DNA from: Gammaproteobacteria bacterium | Lineage (GTDB): Bacteria > Pseudomonadota > Gammaproteobacteria > Pseudomonadales > Azotimanducaceae | Length of the DNA stretch: 64,000 bases | Assembly: GCA_009846005.1 (NCBI GenBank) | Contig: VXYL01000070.1 | Location: forward strand, 134,947 to 198,946 | Reading direction: 5' to 3' | Part shown: positions 49,339 through 58,479 of the stretch, in pieces | Layout of the letters: each line of letters starts with the position of its first letter | Position numbering within the stretch: the stretch's first letter is position 1 | Translations under genes and position numbers: made by a program | Notes under the pieces: generated by a model | Seen by the model: only the letters and a program-made list of their open reading frames with translations | What the model was told of the DNA's origin: nothing | Databases searched by the model: none

Positions 49339-50895
49339 TTACGGGGATCGCCCGGCCGATCTGTCCTCGGCGTTTCGGTGAGCCCGAAGCTGGGCCTCCG
49401 CCTTGGCCTTCTCGGTGGGTGATTCGATCGCCTTGAGGAGTTGCTCGGCGGCATCAGTGTCGAATACCCGCAATCGGCTCGCCATCATGGATCGCAGAGC
49501 CCGGTCGCGCACGGTCCCGGACGGATACTCCATGGCGGCATCCATCGCCGCTGGAAACTCCCTTGCGGACCAGATGGCGAACACTCGTGCCACCAACGGC
49601 GCGGTTTCCGCTTCGCTGCCGAGTGTTGTGGCCCAGCGCACAGCTTCCGATGGCTCTCCCCTTTGCACGAGCACCTGAGCAGCCCGGATTCGCAACGAGG
49701 TGTCGTCGACCTGCTCGGCAAGCTGCTTCGCCAGTTCGGGGTCCGACTCCTGGATGCTGGCCAACACCCAGCCAAGGGTGTTGCTTCGAATTGGGTCCTC
49801 CAGGTCCATCGTCCACGCGACGGCCCACTCCGGATCTTCACGTGCCAAACGGCGACCAACGCCCAACGAATAGCGTTGCCGATTGCGCAGATCCAGCTCT
49901 TCGAAGGCCGCAAGCGCAATGTCCAACTGGCCTTGCCCGAGGATCACAGAGAACACGCTAATCTGGGCGGCGAGCCGAGCCTGCCCTTCCGGCAGGATCG
50001 CCACCAGGGACTCCGCCTCCGCCAAGTCGGACCTCGCGAGGGCCGCGAAGGCCGATCCTGCTAGGCTCGCCAGCTCGCGCTCGTCTTGCGTTAGCAGCCA
50101 GTCCACCGCCGCGCGGGCGTCGGTGTCAGCCCAAGCGTCCATCACTTGGCCGAGCCAAAAGCCCCGCAAGTCCTCGTTCCCCTCCCAGTCGAGTAGTGCC
50201 GCCAGCGCGCCAATCGGATCCTTGGCCGCCCAAGCCCCCGATACGGAAACAACCTCACCGTACCGAGCCCTGCCGTCCGTGACCGCGGCGATTCGAGCCA
50301 ACGCCTCCTCGTAAGGTTCGTCGGCGCGAGGCGGAGCAACGTGTTCGATCGCGACGAGGCCTGGCTGGGTGCCAAGCCGTTCGGCAATCGACGTACGCTC
50401 TGAGGCTGTCAGATCCAGGTCGAGAATGGCCCTGGCGGCGTCCTGCTTGATGGACCTCGAGAGACTTGACGCCCGCGCCACCGCCACCTCGAGGTCCACG
50501 TGTGCCCAGGCGCGGAATACCGCCTCCAGGACAAGGGGCTTGGCCTGGCTGCGCAGGGCGTGTTCGACGGCTGCACCGGGGTCAAGGGACGCGAAGCGCA
50601 CGTAGAGAATGCGGGCCGCGTCGTCTCTCTGCGGCACCCTAGGCTCCGCGGCCAGCCCCGCGAGCAACGCTTCGATCCGCTGCCGGTCAGCTTCCGCGAC
50701 GAAACGGTAGAGCGCCGCATTGCGCTCGAATCGGTTCCCGATCGCCATGATCGGAGCCAGAGCACTTCCGGTCGGCGTTTCGGATGCGTCCGGGTTCGTT
50801 TCCGCCGCGGCGACCGACAGTCGAGCGCCAATGCATCCCATCGACACGAGGGCGTAGACGGCAACGATGATGATCGCTCGTCGCCCCAGCATCAA
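49339..50895 (-). CDS. exported helical-repeat protein, tandem paralogue 1
   Basis: A 518-aa predicted periplasmic or secreted protein of unknown function. It has an N-terminal signal (MMLGRRAIIIVAVYALVSMGCIG, possibly a lipoprotein Cys, not a perfect lipobox). The rest is made of repeated helical hairpins of about 35 aa, such as ARILYVRFASLDPGAAVEHALRSQAKPLVLEAVFRAWAHVDLEVAVARA. Overlaps the upstream paralogue's stop by 4 bp. The pair clearly arose by duplication: both carry IDRNAALYRFVA-like and ILYVRFA-DP-AA-HALRS segments. Confidence 0.72.
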   Translation of the reverse strand: MMLGRRAIIIVAVYALVSMGCIGARLSVAAAETNPDASETPTGSALAPIMAIGNRFERNAALYRFVAEADRQRIEALLAGLAAEPRVPQRDDAARILYVRFASLDPGAAVEHALRSQAKPLVLEAVFRAWAHVDLEVAVARASSLSRSIKQDAARAILDLDLTASERTSIAERLGTQPGLVAIEHVAPPRADEPYEEALARIAAVTDGRARYGEVVSVSGAWAAKDPIGALAALLDWEGNEDLRGFWLGQVMDAWADTDARAAVDWLLTQDERELASLAGSAFAALARSDLAEAESLVAILPEGQARLAAQISVFSVILGQGQLDIALAAFEELDLRNRQRYSLGVGRRLAREDPEWAVAWTMDLEDPIRSNTLGWVLASIQESDPELAKQLAEQVDDTSLRIRAAQVLVQRGEPSEAVRWATTLGSEAETAPLVARVFAIWSAREFPAAMDAAMEYPSGTVRDRALRSMMASRLRVFDTDAAEQLLKAIESPTEKAKAEAQLRAHRNAEDRSAGRSP

Positions 50896-52682
50896 GAAGC
50901 TTCCTCCTCATCCTCCGGCGGCAGGTACCTGCGGTAGCGCTCCGCCCTGCGTTGCCTCGGATCGATGTCGGTGAAGTGCGCATACAGGATCTGCGCGGCG
51001 GCAATTTGCTGGTTGGGCGTTTTGATGGAGTCGAACAGGCGTTCCGCCAAGGACACGTCGTGGCCCACGACGCTTGGCATCATGGCTGCGGCGGCGCGGT
51101 CGCGAGTCGGACCGCCGCGCGATTCCAACAGGGCCCGGACGGCACCGTCGGGATCCGTGCGAACCCAAGTGTTGAACACCTGCACGACGAGTCTCTCTCG
51201 CTCCGTCTCCGGTTGGAAGTCTCGCGCCCAAGCCAATGCCTGCAGGGCGTCGCGGTGTACCTGTTGCCCGACGAGATGGGGCGCGGCTGCAGCCCGCAAG
51301 GCGGGGTCGTCAATGGATTCAAGCAGTCGCATGGCCTCGCCGACATCTTGGAGTGACACGAGACCGAGGAGGTTCGAGACTTCGCGTGCACGAATACGTC
51401 GATCAACGGAAAGCGCCCACTCAAGGGCGCGCTGCGGCGACCGCTGGCTGATCAGGTTCTGGCGCAGCGCCATCGTGTTTTGGGCTTGCTCCTCGATGCC
51501 GAGCGACTCGAACAAACGCAGGGCTCGGTCCAAATCCGTGCGTGCGAGCGTCCACAACACGCCGCCCGCTGCCCCTGCGCGTAGCGCGTCCGGAAGGTCC
51601 GCAAGGCGCGCGATCGCTTCGCCAGGGTTGTATTCGGCCAGTGTGGTCAGGACGGCAGGAACGTAGACTTGCATGTCTGCGTCATTCAGGCCCAACGACC
51701 ACGAAAGCGCCGCCTGCGCATCGTTCTTGGCCCACTCCGAAACGATGCGGGATCGAAGAATCCGCCGGATCGGCAGGTGCGGAGCAAAGCCCCCTCCCGA
51801 CACGCTCACCTGATAGACATCGTCGGTGTCCCACGATTCAACGGCCGCCAATGCGGCAACAGGATCCTTCAACACCCAATCGAGCGCGATTTGATCGACG
51901 AGGATCTGGCGTACCAGGGCGTCTTCCACGCCAATCGCGCGGTTCCACGCATCCGCGTATGACTCGCCTTCGCGCTTGGCGTAGCTTCGTGCTTCGATCT
52001 GGGCGAGAAGGTACGCGTTTGGCGTGAGCTGGGCCTTTCCCGTCATGAGTTGAACCCCGCGCTGCAGGTTGCGGTCGGGTCCACTCTCGTCCAAACGCGC
52101 CACCATGGCGCGCAACTCAGCACGCGGCAGGTCAAGTTCAAGCAAGGCCCGGGACGCCACTGCCCTGGCAGAAGGGTGCAGCGTGCCCGCGCGTGCCGCA
52201 GCGGCATCGGGCTCGAGTTGCCCCCAGGTCCGAAAGATCGCCGCCACCCACGAAGCCTTGGTCGAGCTCCGCAGCGCGTGTTGAAGGGCCGCTTCGGGAT
52301 CCAGCACCGCGAAACGGATGTAGAGCACGCGCGCAACGTCGGAGCGGTGTCGCGTCGCCGGTAGCGTCTCGACCTCCGCTAGCCACTGCTCGAGGTGCCC
52401 CTGCGTTGCATCCGCAGTCAGGGCGTATAGCGCCGCGTTGCGGGAGAAGTCGTCTTCAATCCAGGCGATGTCGGCCAACGTCGCCGTGTCGCGTTCGAGG
52501 ACGGGAACCCGGGCGGCCTCCGACCGCGATGGCGTCGCCGCCAACTCCTCATCGAGGGATCGAAGTTCGCCGGGGCTCAAGAAAAACCAAGCGACCACGA
52601 GCACCATGCCCACCGCAACCAGGGCAAGCCATAATCGCCTTCGCTTCCGCGATGCTTGCCTTGATTCGCTAGCCTTGGGCAT
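50892..52682 (-). CDS. membrane-anchored helical-repeat protein, tandem paralogue 2
   Basis: A 596-aa protein of unknown function. One N-terminal transmembrane helix (LWLALVAVGMVLVVAWFFL, residues 17-35) places the rest in the periplasm. The body is helical repeats of the HEAT/TPR-like kind, e.g. ARVLYIRFAVLDPEAALQHALRSSTKASWVAAIFRTWGQLEPDAAAARA, parallel to the downstream paralogue. The two genes overlap by 4 bp (ATGA) and share sequence pattern over their whole length, so they are duplicates that may form a periplasmic complex. Confidence 0.72.
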   Translation of the reverse strand: MPKASESRQASRKRRRLWLALVAVGMVLVVAWFFLSPGELRSLDEELAATPSRSEAARVPVLERDTATLADIAWIEDDFSRNAALYALTADATQGHLEQWLAEVETLPATRHRSDVARVLYIRFAVLDPEAALQHALRSSTKASWVAAIFRTWGQLEPDAAAARAGTLHPSARAVASRALLELDLPRAELRAMVARLDESGPDRNLQRGVQLMTGKAQLTPNAYLLAQIEARSYAKREGESYADAWNRAIGVEDALVRQILVDQIALDWVLKDPVAALAAVESWDTDDVYQVSVSGGGFAPHLPIRRILRSRIVSEWAKNDAQAALSWSLGLNDADMQVYVPAVLTTLAEYNPGEAIARLADLPDALRAGAAGGVLWTLARTDLDRALRLFESLGIEEQAQNTMALRQNLISQRSPQRALEWALSVDRRIRAREVSNLLGLVSLQDVGEAMRLLESIDDPALRAAAAPHLVGQQVHRDALQALAWARDFQPETERERLVVQVFNTWVRTDPDGAVRALLESRGGPTRDRAAAAMMPSVVGHDVSLAERLFDSIKTPNQQIAAAQILYAHFTDIDPRQRRAERYRRYLPPEDEEEAS

Positions 52683-52797
52683 CGGGATACCGGCCGCGCA
52701 GGAACGAGTGGACGACGCCAGAATAGCATCGGGCGTCGGGCTAGGCGTAGTCGTCGCCGCAAAACACGGGGTCCGGCACCTGTATCATTCGGCGGCC

Positions 52798-53643
52798 ATG
52801 GAAACGCCGGTGATCGACGCCCAGGTCCACGCCTACGAGCGCGACCGTCCCGAGCGGCCGTGGGTCGGTTTTCTCCACGGACCACCGGAAGTGACTGGCG
52901 ATCAGATGGTCGCCGCAATGGACGAGGTGGGCGTCGATGGCGCGATCCTCGTCTCGCCCTACAGCATGTACCGCTACGACGCGAGCTACGCATTGGAGGT
53001 CCGCGCCAGGCATCCCGGACGATTCGGCCTGGTCAAGCCGTTCGACCCCGGTGCCGACGATGTCGCGGAACAAGTGGAGGACTGGGCGCGCCTCGACGGG
53101 GTAGTCGGTGCGCGGATCATGCTGCCGGACCCGTTTGCGGTGGAAGCCGACGACCCGGGTCTCAACCGGATACTTGCAGCGGGCGCCAAGACCGGATTGG
53201 CGGTAAACGTCCTGTGCTGGGGCAATGCGCCCCTGCTTGGCGGCTTGGCGGAACGCAATCCCGACACGCGAATCGTGCTCGACCACCTCGGACTGCGCCA
53301 GCCGTTCCAGCCGCCCGCGCCACCCGAACCCTTCGCCGATTTGCCCAGGGTGCTGGCACTCGCCCGATACGACAACGTCGCGATCAAGATCACCGGTGCC
53401 TGCACCCTGTCACGCGAACCGTTTCCCTTCGTCGACATCTGGGATCCCCTGCAACGCATCTTCGACACGTTCGGCATCGAGCGCTGTCTGTGGGGAACGG
53501 ATTGGACGCGGGCGGTGGCGCTAGTGAGCTACGCCGAGGGCGTGAACGCGTTCCGTGACACGAGCCGTCTCAGCGACTCCGACCGGGCCGCACTCATGGG
53601 CGGCAACGCGGTACGTCTATACGGATGGCAACCGACGCGGTAG
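52798..53643 (+). CDS. amidohydrolase-2 family metal-dependent hydrolase
   Basis: A 281-aa cytoplasmic TIM-barrel hydrolase from ATG 52798 (METPVIDAQVHAYER). The HxH-type start motif is degraded to QVHAY; other metal-site motifs are DHLGLRQPF, LWGTDWTR with late Asp. The order resembles 2-pyrone-4,6-dicarboxylate lactonase and L-fuconolactonase-like proteins. Substrate unknown. It is followed 63 bp later by a PhyH-like dioxygenase on the same strand. Confidence 0.85.
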   Translation: METPVIDAQVHAYERDRPERPWVGFLHGPPEVTGDQMVAAMDEVGVDGAILVSPYSMYRYDASYALEVRARHPGRFGLVKPFDPGADDVAEQVEDWARLDGVVGARIMLPDPFAVEADDPGLNRILAAGAKTGLAVNVLCWGNAPLLGGLAERNPDTRIVLDHLGLRQPFQPPAPPEPFADLPRVLALARYDNVAIKITGACTLSREPFPFVDIWDPLQRIFDTFGIERCLWGTDWTRAVALVSYAEGVNAFRDTSRLSDSDRAALMGGNAVRLYGWQPTR

Positions 53644-53706
53644 GACCCGATGAGGGAATTGACGATCGACTAGAATTGACGACAAGAGGGGGCAAGGGAG
53701 GAAAAC

Positions 53707-54819
53707 ATGACCCATTCGCTGACGCTGGAACAGAAACAAACGCTCTACGACGACGGCTACATCGTTCTGAAGAACGCCGTGTCGCAGGAACTCGTCGACG
53801 CCGCCATCGACCGCATCCGAAATCCCGAAGAGGGTGTCTACGCCGGCGGCACCAAGGAACTCACGGACCTCGTGAACGCCTCCACGGTCACGCCCATCCT
53901 TCACGAGGCGATGGGCTACTTCGATCCGCCCATCGTCTGCCAGGTAGGCGCGAACCGGGTGCGCAAACCCGGAGACCACTTCAACAACCTGGGCTACCGG
54001 GACAAGGACCAGCCCTACTACGGGGCGGAATCTCACATGGACGGGCTGTGCACCATCGGCGTGCCGCAGGACGTCCAAACAGGCACGCCGGATGAAATCT
54101 ACAACCACTACATCACGTCGGGTCCCAAGGGCGATATCGGGCGCAGTCCCGAGGTGATGGGCCACAACAGCGTGCCGTTGTTCGAAGATCCCGATATGAC
54201 CTTGGGAATGGGTAGCTTCACGGCGTTCGCGTTTGTTTGCCTAAGCGACCAGACCCGGGAAGGTTGCGGCCAGACCGCGCTTTTGCGAGGCGCTCATCAC
54301 GTCACCGAGAAGTTCTTCCAGTGGCAACGCTCCGTCAACGACTGCATCGGCCCCGAAGGCCCGGGCTGGCCCCGTCTCAACTACAACGCCACGAACCGCT
54401 GCGGACACGTCTACCTTCCGGAATCCGTCCGCGAGCAGTTCCTCGACGACACCTCCGAGGAAACCCCCGACGGCGTGCGCTGGCCGAGGCCCACGCAGGT
54501 GCTGATGGAACCGGGCGACGCGTGCATCACTCTCTTCCACATTCCGCATTCCGGTACCCGCAACGAAGGCACCGAAACCCGCATGAACATCATCTTCCGG
54601 ATCCGCAACAAGAAGCGGCAGCCGGACAAGATGGTCAACGGCATCTCGGACCACCCGGACAGGGGCCAGCGCGGCGAATGGCTGGAATACGAGGACGGTA
54701 ACAATCCCTGGGAACGTTCCAAGGACGCCCTGTGCGACATGTGGGACGAATGGGAGGGCATGAAATCGGTGGTCGAAGAGCGTCGAGGATCAACGATTGA
54801 CCGAGACTCGGTCTCGTGA
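53707..54819 (+). CDS. Phytanoyl-CoA dioxygenase (PhyH) family protein
   Basis: Probable Fe(II)/2-oxoglutarate oxygenase of 370 aa. ATG 53707 has a strong AAGGAGG. N-terminal LTLEQKQTLYDDGYIVLKNAVSQELV, HxD in ESHMDGLCT, and distal motif LFHIPHSGTRNEGTETRMNIIFRIRN. It is a paralogue of the 46.2-kb gene: both have EGPGWPRL, a GDS/GISDHPDRG motif and a Glu/Asp-rich C-terminal tail. Possibly in an operon with the preceding amidohydrolase. Confidence 0.87.
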   Translation: MTHSLTLEQKQTLYDDGYIVLKNAVSQELVDAAIDRIRNPEEGVYAGGTKELTDLVNASTVTPILHEAMGYFDPPIVCQVGANRVRKPGDHFNNLGYRDKDQPYYGAESHMDGLCTIGVPQDVQTGTPDEIYNHYITSGPKGDIGRSPEVMGHNSVPLFEDPDMTLGMGSFTAFAFVCLSDQTREGCGQTALLRGAHHVTEKFFQWQRSVNDCIGPEGPGWPRLNYNATNRCGHVYLPESVREQFLDDTSEETPDGVRWPRPTQVLMEPGDACITLFHIPHSGTRNEGTETRMNIIFRIRNKKRQPDKMVNGISDHPDRGQRGEWLEYEDGNNPWERSKDALCDMWDEWEGMKSVVEERRGSTIDRDSVS

Positions 54820-55557
54820 GTGAGCCGCTGGTCGGCGTCCAGCTTGCGTCGGGCGAACGAAGCAACTGCAAAAGAAGAGCTGAGGACGTTGGTACAAGTG
54901 GAAAGGTTGGCCATCTATTGCGCTGACATCGGTTCGATCAAGGCAAAGCCCACGAAGTTCGGCTGGGCTGGAGTGCATGACAATCAACGCCCTGAGGGAA
55001 GTTGCATCCACGACCTCGTAGACGAAATCGCCACGAGCCTACAAGCAGGACATAAGGTGGCGCTCGGATTCGAGTGTCCTCTTTGGGTCCCCGTGTCGGA
55101 TGGACCGTTCGATTTGACGTCTGCACGCGCCGTGGATGGAAACAAGCCCTGGTCGGCAGGAGCCGGGGCATGCGCGCTCGCAACCGGACTCACGGAGAGC
55201 GCATGGATTCTCTCGAGGGTGCGGCAATGCCTTGCCGAAGGAGAAGCCGCGACTACGCGAGCGTATCTGGACTGGCATGAGTTCGAGGACTCGAAGGCCG
55301 GGTTATTCGTCTGGGAAGCGTTCGTAACGGGCGAGGCGAAGTCCAAATGCCAAGACAAGGCGAAGCGCCACATCGACGACGCGCGGAAAGCATGTGACGA
55401 GTTTATCGAGCGGTTGCCCGATCCGACGACAGAATGCGTAGAGGAGCCCACGGGACCCATCCACTCCCTGATAGGTGGTGTCCTATTGTGGGCGGGGTGG
55501 AGCGACGACCCGGCGCTGCTACGTACCGGGTGCCTCGTGGTGCGACCGGACGCGTAA
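54820..55557 (+). CDS. hypothetical protein, RNase H-fold (DUF429)-like
   Basis: A protein of about 245 aa whose function is not recognised. Motifs such as CADIGSIKAKPTKFGWAG near the start (Asp), VALGFECPLW (acidic in a hydrophobic strand) and NKPWSAGAGACALATGL resemble the DUF429/RNase H-like predicted nuclease pattern, but this is a weak comparison. The start could be GTG 54820 or GTG 54898 (ERLAIYCADIGS), the latter with GAGG upstream and preferred by content. It converges with the Nmad3 gene. Lower GC at some third positions suggests recent acquisition. Confidence 0.6.
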   Translation: MSRWSASSLRRANEATAKEELRTLVQVERLAIYCADIGSIKAKPTKFGWAGVHDNQRPEGSCIHDLVDEIATSLQAGHKVALGFECPLWVPVSDGPFDLTSARAVDGNKPWSAGAGACALATGLTESAWILSRVRQCLAEGEAATTRAYLDWHEFEDSKAGLFVWEAFVTGEAKSKCQDKAKRHIDDARKACDEFIERLPDPTTECVEEPTGPIHSLIGGVLLWAGWSDDPALLRTGCLVVRPDA

Positions 55558-55641
55558 GGTCTGCGTCCCGTTGCCCCAACGGCCGATGGGCGACCTGCAC
55601 GCGTGGCAGGATTCTACTCGCCACCTGCCTCGAAGATGCTA

Positions 55642-56976
55642 CTAGCCCGCCAATGCGAGGAGCGAGTGGTACGTGCCCTCTCGGTCCTGGTCGATCCGGG
55701 ACGGCGGATACGGTAGGGAGTCGGCATAGTGCTGCGCCACGGTCGCGCCGCGTCGTCGGAAGCCGTGATACCCCTCGACCAACCGGCAACCGATGTCGAC
55801 GGGAAGCGGCTGGCGGCGGGACCGGAACCTGCTGGCGAACCGGGTCACGGGCGTGTGTCTGCGGACCCCGTCGATCATTTCCACCAATACAGGAAAGTCC
55901 GAGCCGCCCCGGTTGTCGATCAGAAGGGGTGCAGAGTCGTATGCGAGCGGCATCTCCCTCGGTTGCCAAGTCGCTTCCACGAACGAACCGTGGTGAATCA
56001 TCTTGACCGGCGGCGTGACGTGGACGAGCCGAACCTCGGCGTCACCGCCCTGCGCAAACGCCAGCCTGCACCCGTTCAACTCCTCCATCCTGCGCGGGTT
56101 CATCAGGTTCCGCCGATGGCAACCCGTGCAGCCGAAGCTGCCGAACTCCCATAACGGATCGGTGCGCGGATCGTTGTGGCGCTTCGGCTGACGCAGCATG
56201 ACGACAACCACGGGGTCGTTCAACATATCCGTTTCCGGCGGCTCCCGCGAGATCAATGCGAGAACGCTCCGAAGCCACTGAATGGCTTGGGGAGACTCTG
56301 TGGCGTCGGCGACGAACTCCTGCCCCCGCGCCGCCGTGCGAAGAACGCTGCTGGACTCCCATCTGGTCCGGTTGCGGTGATAGCTGAGTCCGGTGTCCGA
56401 GAGCCAGGAGGGTACCGCCCAGTGGCTCACCGGGCCGTCCACAAGCGACAGTCGCAGGCCGGGATCATCCGTTGCGGCGGTATCGCCCGGTCCCGTGTAG
56501 ATCGTATTGTTAGCGTTCCATTGGCCGATCGTATGCGGATGGCGACGCCGGAAGCCGGCGGGCTGATCCGCGAGCGTTGGCGTCATCCCAGGTTTGGTCA
56601 CGTCCGCGACCTCGAGGTAGCCGTAGATACGGTGATGGGGCTCGCCGCCGTCGGGCCGGGAGAACAGACCGAAGAAGAGGAACACGTCGCCGATACCGAC
56701 TCCCTGGTTAGCGAGGTGGCTTTGCGCCGCACCGGTCTGGCCGAAGGCGCAGCGGCCCGACTCGAACACGGGATCGTCGTGGCAGAGATCCGCTGCGGTG
56801 AGCCGACCTCGGGTTGCTCGCTCGACGATTTGGCCGAGGCCGAGGTCGCCGTAGGTCGTTTCGGACCGGGGGTTCCGAACGGGAATGGGGATGCTGATGG
56901 GGCGGCCGTCGATAATCGGCGAGGGTGCTCCGCCGGACGCGCTGTCGAACCCCTTGCGGCTGAAGACGATTTTCAT
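55642..56976 (-). CDS. Nmad3 (nucleotide modification associated domain 3) protein
   Basis: A 444-aa protein from ATG 56976. The start MKIVFSRKGFDSASGGAPSPI followed by DGRPISIPIP is the hallmark of the Nmad3 family proposed in modified-nucleotide systems of phages and defence islands. A central CTGCHRRNLMN might bind metal. Its partner in such systems is usually a base-modifying enzyme; none is seen adjacent, but the convergent RNase H-like gene is next to it. Frame extends upstream to 57087 but without conserved residues, so ATG 56976 is used. Confidence 0.78.
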   Translation of the reverse strand: MKIVFSRKGFDSASGGAPSPIIDGRPISIPIPVRNPRSETTYGDLGLGQIVERATRGRLTAADLCHDDPVFESGRCAFGQTGAAQSHLANQGVGIGDVFLFFGLFSRPDGGEPHHRIYGYLEVADVTKPGMTPTLADQPAGFRRRHPHTIGQWNANNTIYTGPGDTAATDDPGLRLSLVDGPVSHWAVPSWLSDTGLSYHRNRTRWESSSVLRTAARGQEFVADATESPQAIQWLRSVLALISREPPETDMLNDPVVVVMLRQPKRHNDPRTDPLWEFGSFGCTGCHRRNLMNPRRMEELNGCRLAFAQGGDAEVRLVHVTPPVKMIHHGSFVEATWQPREMPLAYDSAPLLIDNRGGSDFPVLVEMIDGVRRHTPVTRFASRFRSRRQPLPVDIGCRLVEGYHGFRRRGATVAQHYADSLPYPPSRIDQDREGTYHSLLALAG

Positions 56977-57418
56977 AGCCGGGCATCGTACCATGGAGGC
57001 GAACCGACGTTGAAGGCGAGCTCCCGAAGGGAACGGCAACTGAACAAAACCGCACCGTCGCAGCGCCTGCCGGCCCGCTAGTCGCATGACGGGAGTCCAG
57101 GCTTCGCGACGGCAGGACCAAGTTGGCGAGACTCGGGATCGCGGCGACGGTCACGCTCGTCACAATCGCAGAGAGGATGCCCAAGCGTCGGCAAGTCATA
57201 GAGGATGGGCTGGTCCGTGCCCTAGGCATTCCAAGGCATTGACGACGGCGCTGCGACGCGGGCGGCGTGTCGAAACCAACTCTGAGTGTCGACAAACGGC
57301 CTCAAACTTGCACTTGATCGTGAGGCGACGGCGTCCTGAGGCGTCGTATGGAAGCGTGGTACGTTTTGCTCCGTGCGGCGATCATTGGGGGAAGCCGTTG
57401 TGCCAATCGCACTCTGCA
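56977..57418. other. 440-bp gene-poor stretch
   Basis: No convincing gene on either strand. On the plus strand the frame that becomes coding at about 57419 is open upstream but looks random in composition. The Nmad3 promoter must lie at the left end. Confidence 0.4.
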
Positions 57419-57859
57419 TTGAGGGACACACATGAACATCCGGCGGAGATACAGGCTCGAAACGAAGGCATTGAAACCGTCATCGACTCCGATGGCACGT
57501 TGACGAACGAGTGGGCGTCCCTCAACTGTCGAGTCGTCGACAACGCCTTGGACATGCCCATAGGTTTGGTTCTCCACGTGCAGGATGGCAAGGGAGCCAT
57601 GAAATACGAGGCTCTTCCTCTTTACACAAACCATGGTGAACCCTTGGACTCACCCAATGCTGATGGATGGGGTCCGCGCTACTACGATGCCGCGGAATCC
57701 TTGTGGCGGGACTGGAACACGACGCTCCCACCGTGGATGCGGGCGAAGCGCTGGTTGTCCAGATGGATCGACGTTCTGTGGTGGCTGGTAGGCATAGCTA
57801 CCGGATTCGGCTTGTCTGTCGTTCTCCAGTCGATGTCCAAGGCCGGCGGTGCCGGGTGA
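57419..57859 (+). CDS. small hypothetical protein with C-terminal membrane segment
   Basis: A reading frame of about 146 aa from TTG 57419 (start doubtful). The body reads GTLTNEWASLNCRVVDNALDMPIGLVLHVQDGKGAMKYEALPLYTNHG, followed by RWIDVLWWLVGIATGFGLSVVL, one transmembrane helix near the C-terminus. It may be a tail-anchored protein. No family recognised. The region has fewer GC3 codons than the housekeeping part of the window, as do its neighbours. Confidence 0.4.
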   Translation: MRDTHEHPAEIQARNEGIETVIDSDGTLTNEWASLNCRVVDNALDMPIGLVLHVQDGKGAMKYEALPLYTNHGEPLDSPNADGWGPRYYDAAESLWRDWNTTLPPWMRAKRWLSRWIDVLWWLVGIATGFGLSVVLQSMSKAGGAG

Positions 57860-57868
57860 CGGGGGTCA

Positions 57869-58330
57869 TGCTGCAGGAGCTTTCCGGGCACACGGTCTAC
57901 CTCAGGTTGTGCAAGACACCGGCGCCGATTCCCACATCACTTGACCGGCTGGTCGGGGAAGGCAAGCTCATCTCGTATCCCAACGATGTTGTCGCTGGAC
58001 CTGGATCGTCGTGGACACATGCGAGTGCGTCAAAGCACAGGTTCCACGTTCGGCCACGACACCACCAGTTCTCGTATCGGACACAACAGAAGCGCGAAGT
58101 GCGTCTTGATGCTGGCCGTCGAATGGGCTTGGGACAACCGGGATGCGCTCGCCAGGTGCGGCTATGCCGAGATCGGCTACAAGATTGATCACGAGGGCCA
58201 TATCTTCGCGGTATACGCGGGCAAGTTCACGTTCAAGAAAAAGCCCTATCCCCTGTCCTTCGACAGAGACAAGCTTCACCGCTACGAGTTCCTCTGCTGC
58301 GGACGCGAGGTACTCTCGCGCCCTAGGTGA
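57869..58330 (+). pseudogene. hypothetical gene, possibly frameshifted
   Basis: Two plus-strand frames read well in succession. The first gives MLQELSGHTVYLRLCKTPAP and GEGKLISYPNDVVAGPG from 57869; the second gives CVLMLAVEWAWDNRDALARC, IGYKIDHEGHIFAVYAGKF and HRYEFLCCGREV to the stop at 58330. Both have coding-like third positions, suggesting one gene broken by a frameshift between about 58015 and 58115, or two overlapping small genes (the second could start at ATG 57941). Function unknown. Confidence 0.35.
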
Positions 58331-58479
58331 GCACGGTCAACCGCGCGGGAGTTAACTGAAATCGACTGACGCGATTCCCCGGCCCTCTTCCGGATCACCC
58401 ATGCAGGACTGCTGAACCGACCGACGGCCCGAATCCGCCACCCTTGGCTACCGGCGATGCTCCGTACAACGGCGGACGC

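Noticed and set aside
56708-57295. A minus-strand frame with a signal-peptide-like start (MTCRRLGILSAIVTSVTV)
   Set aside because: It overlaps the Nmad3 gene in another frame and continues as low-complexity Arg/Ser-rich sequence.
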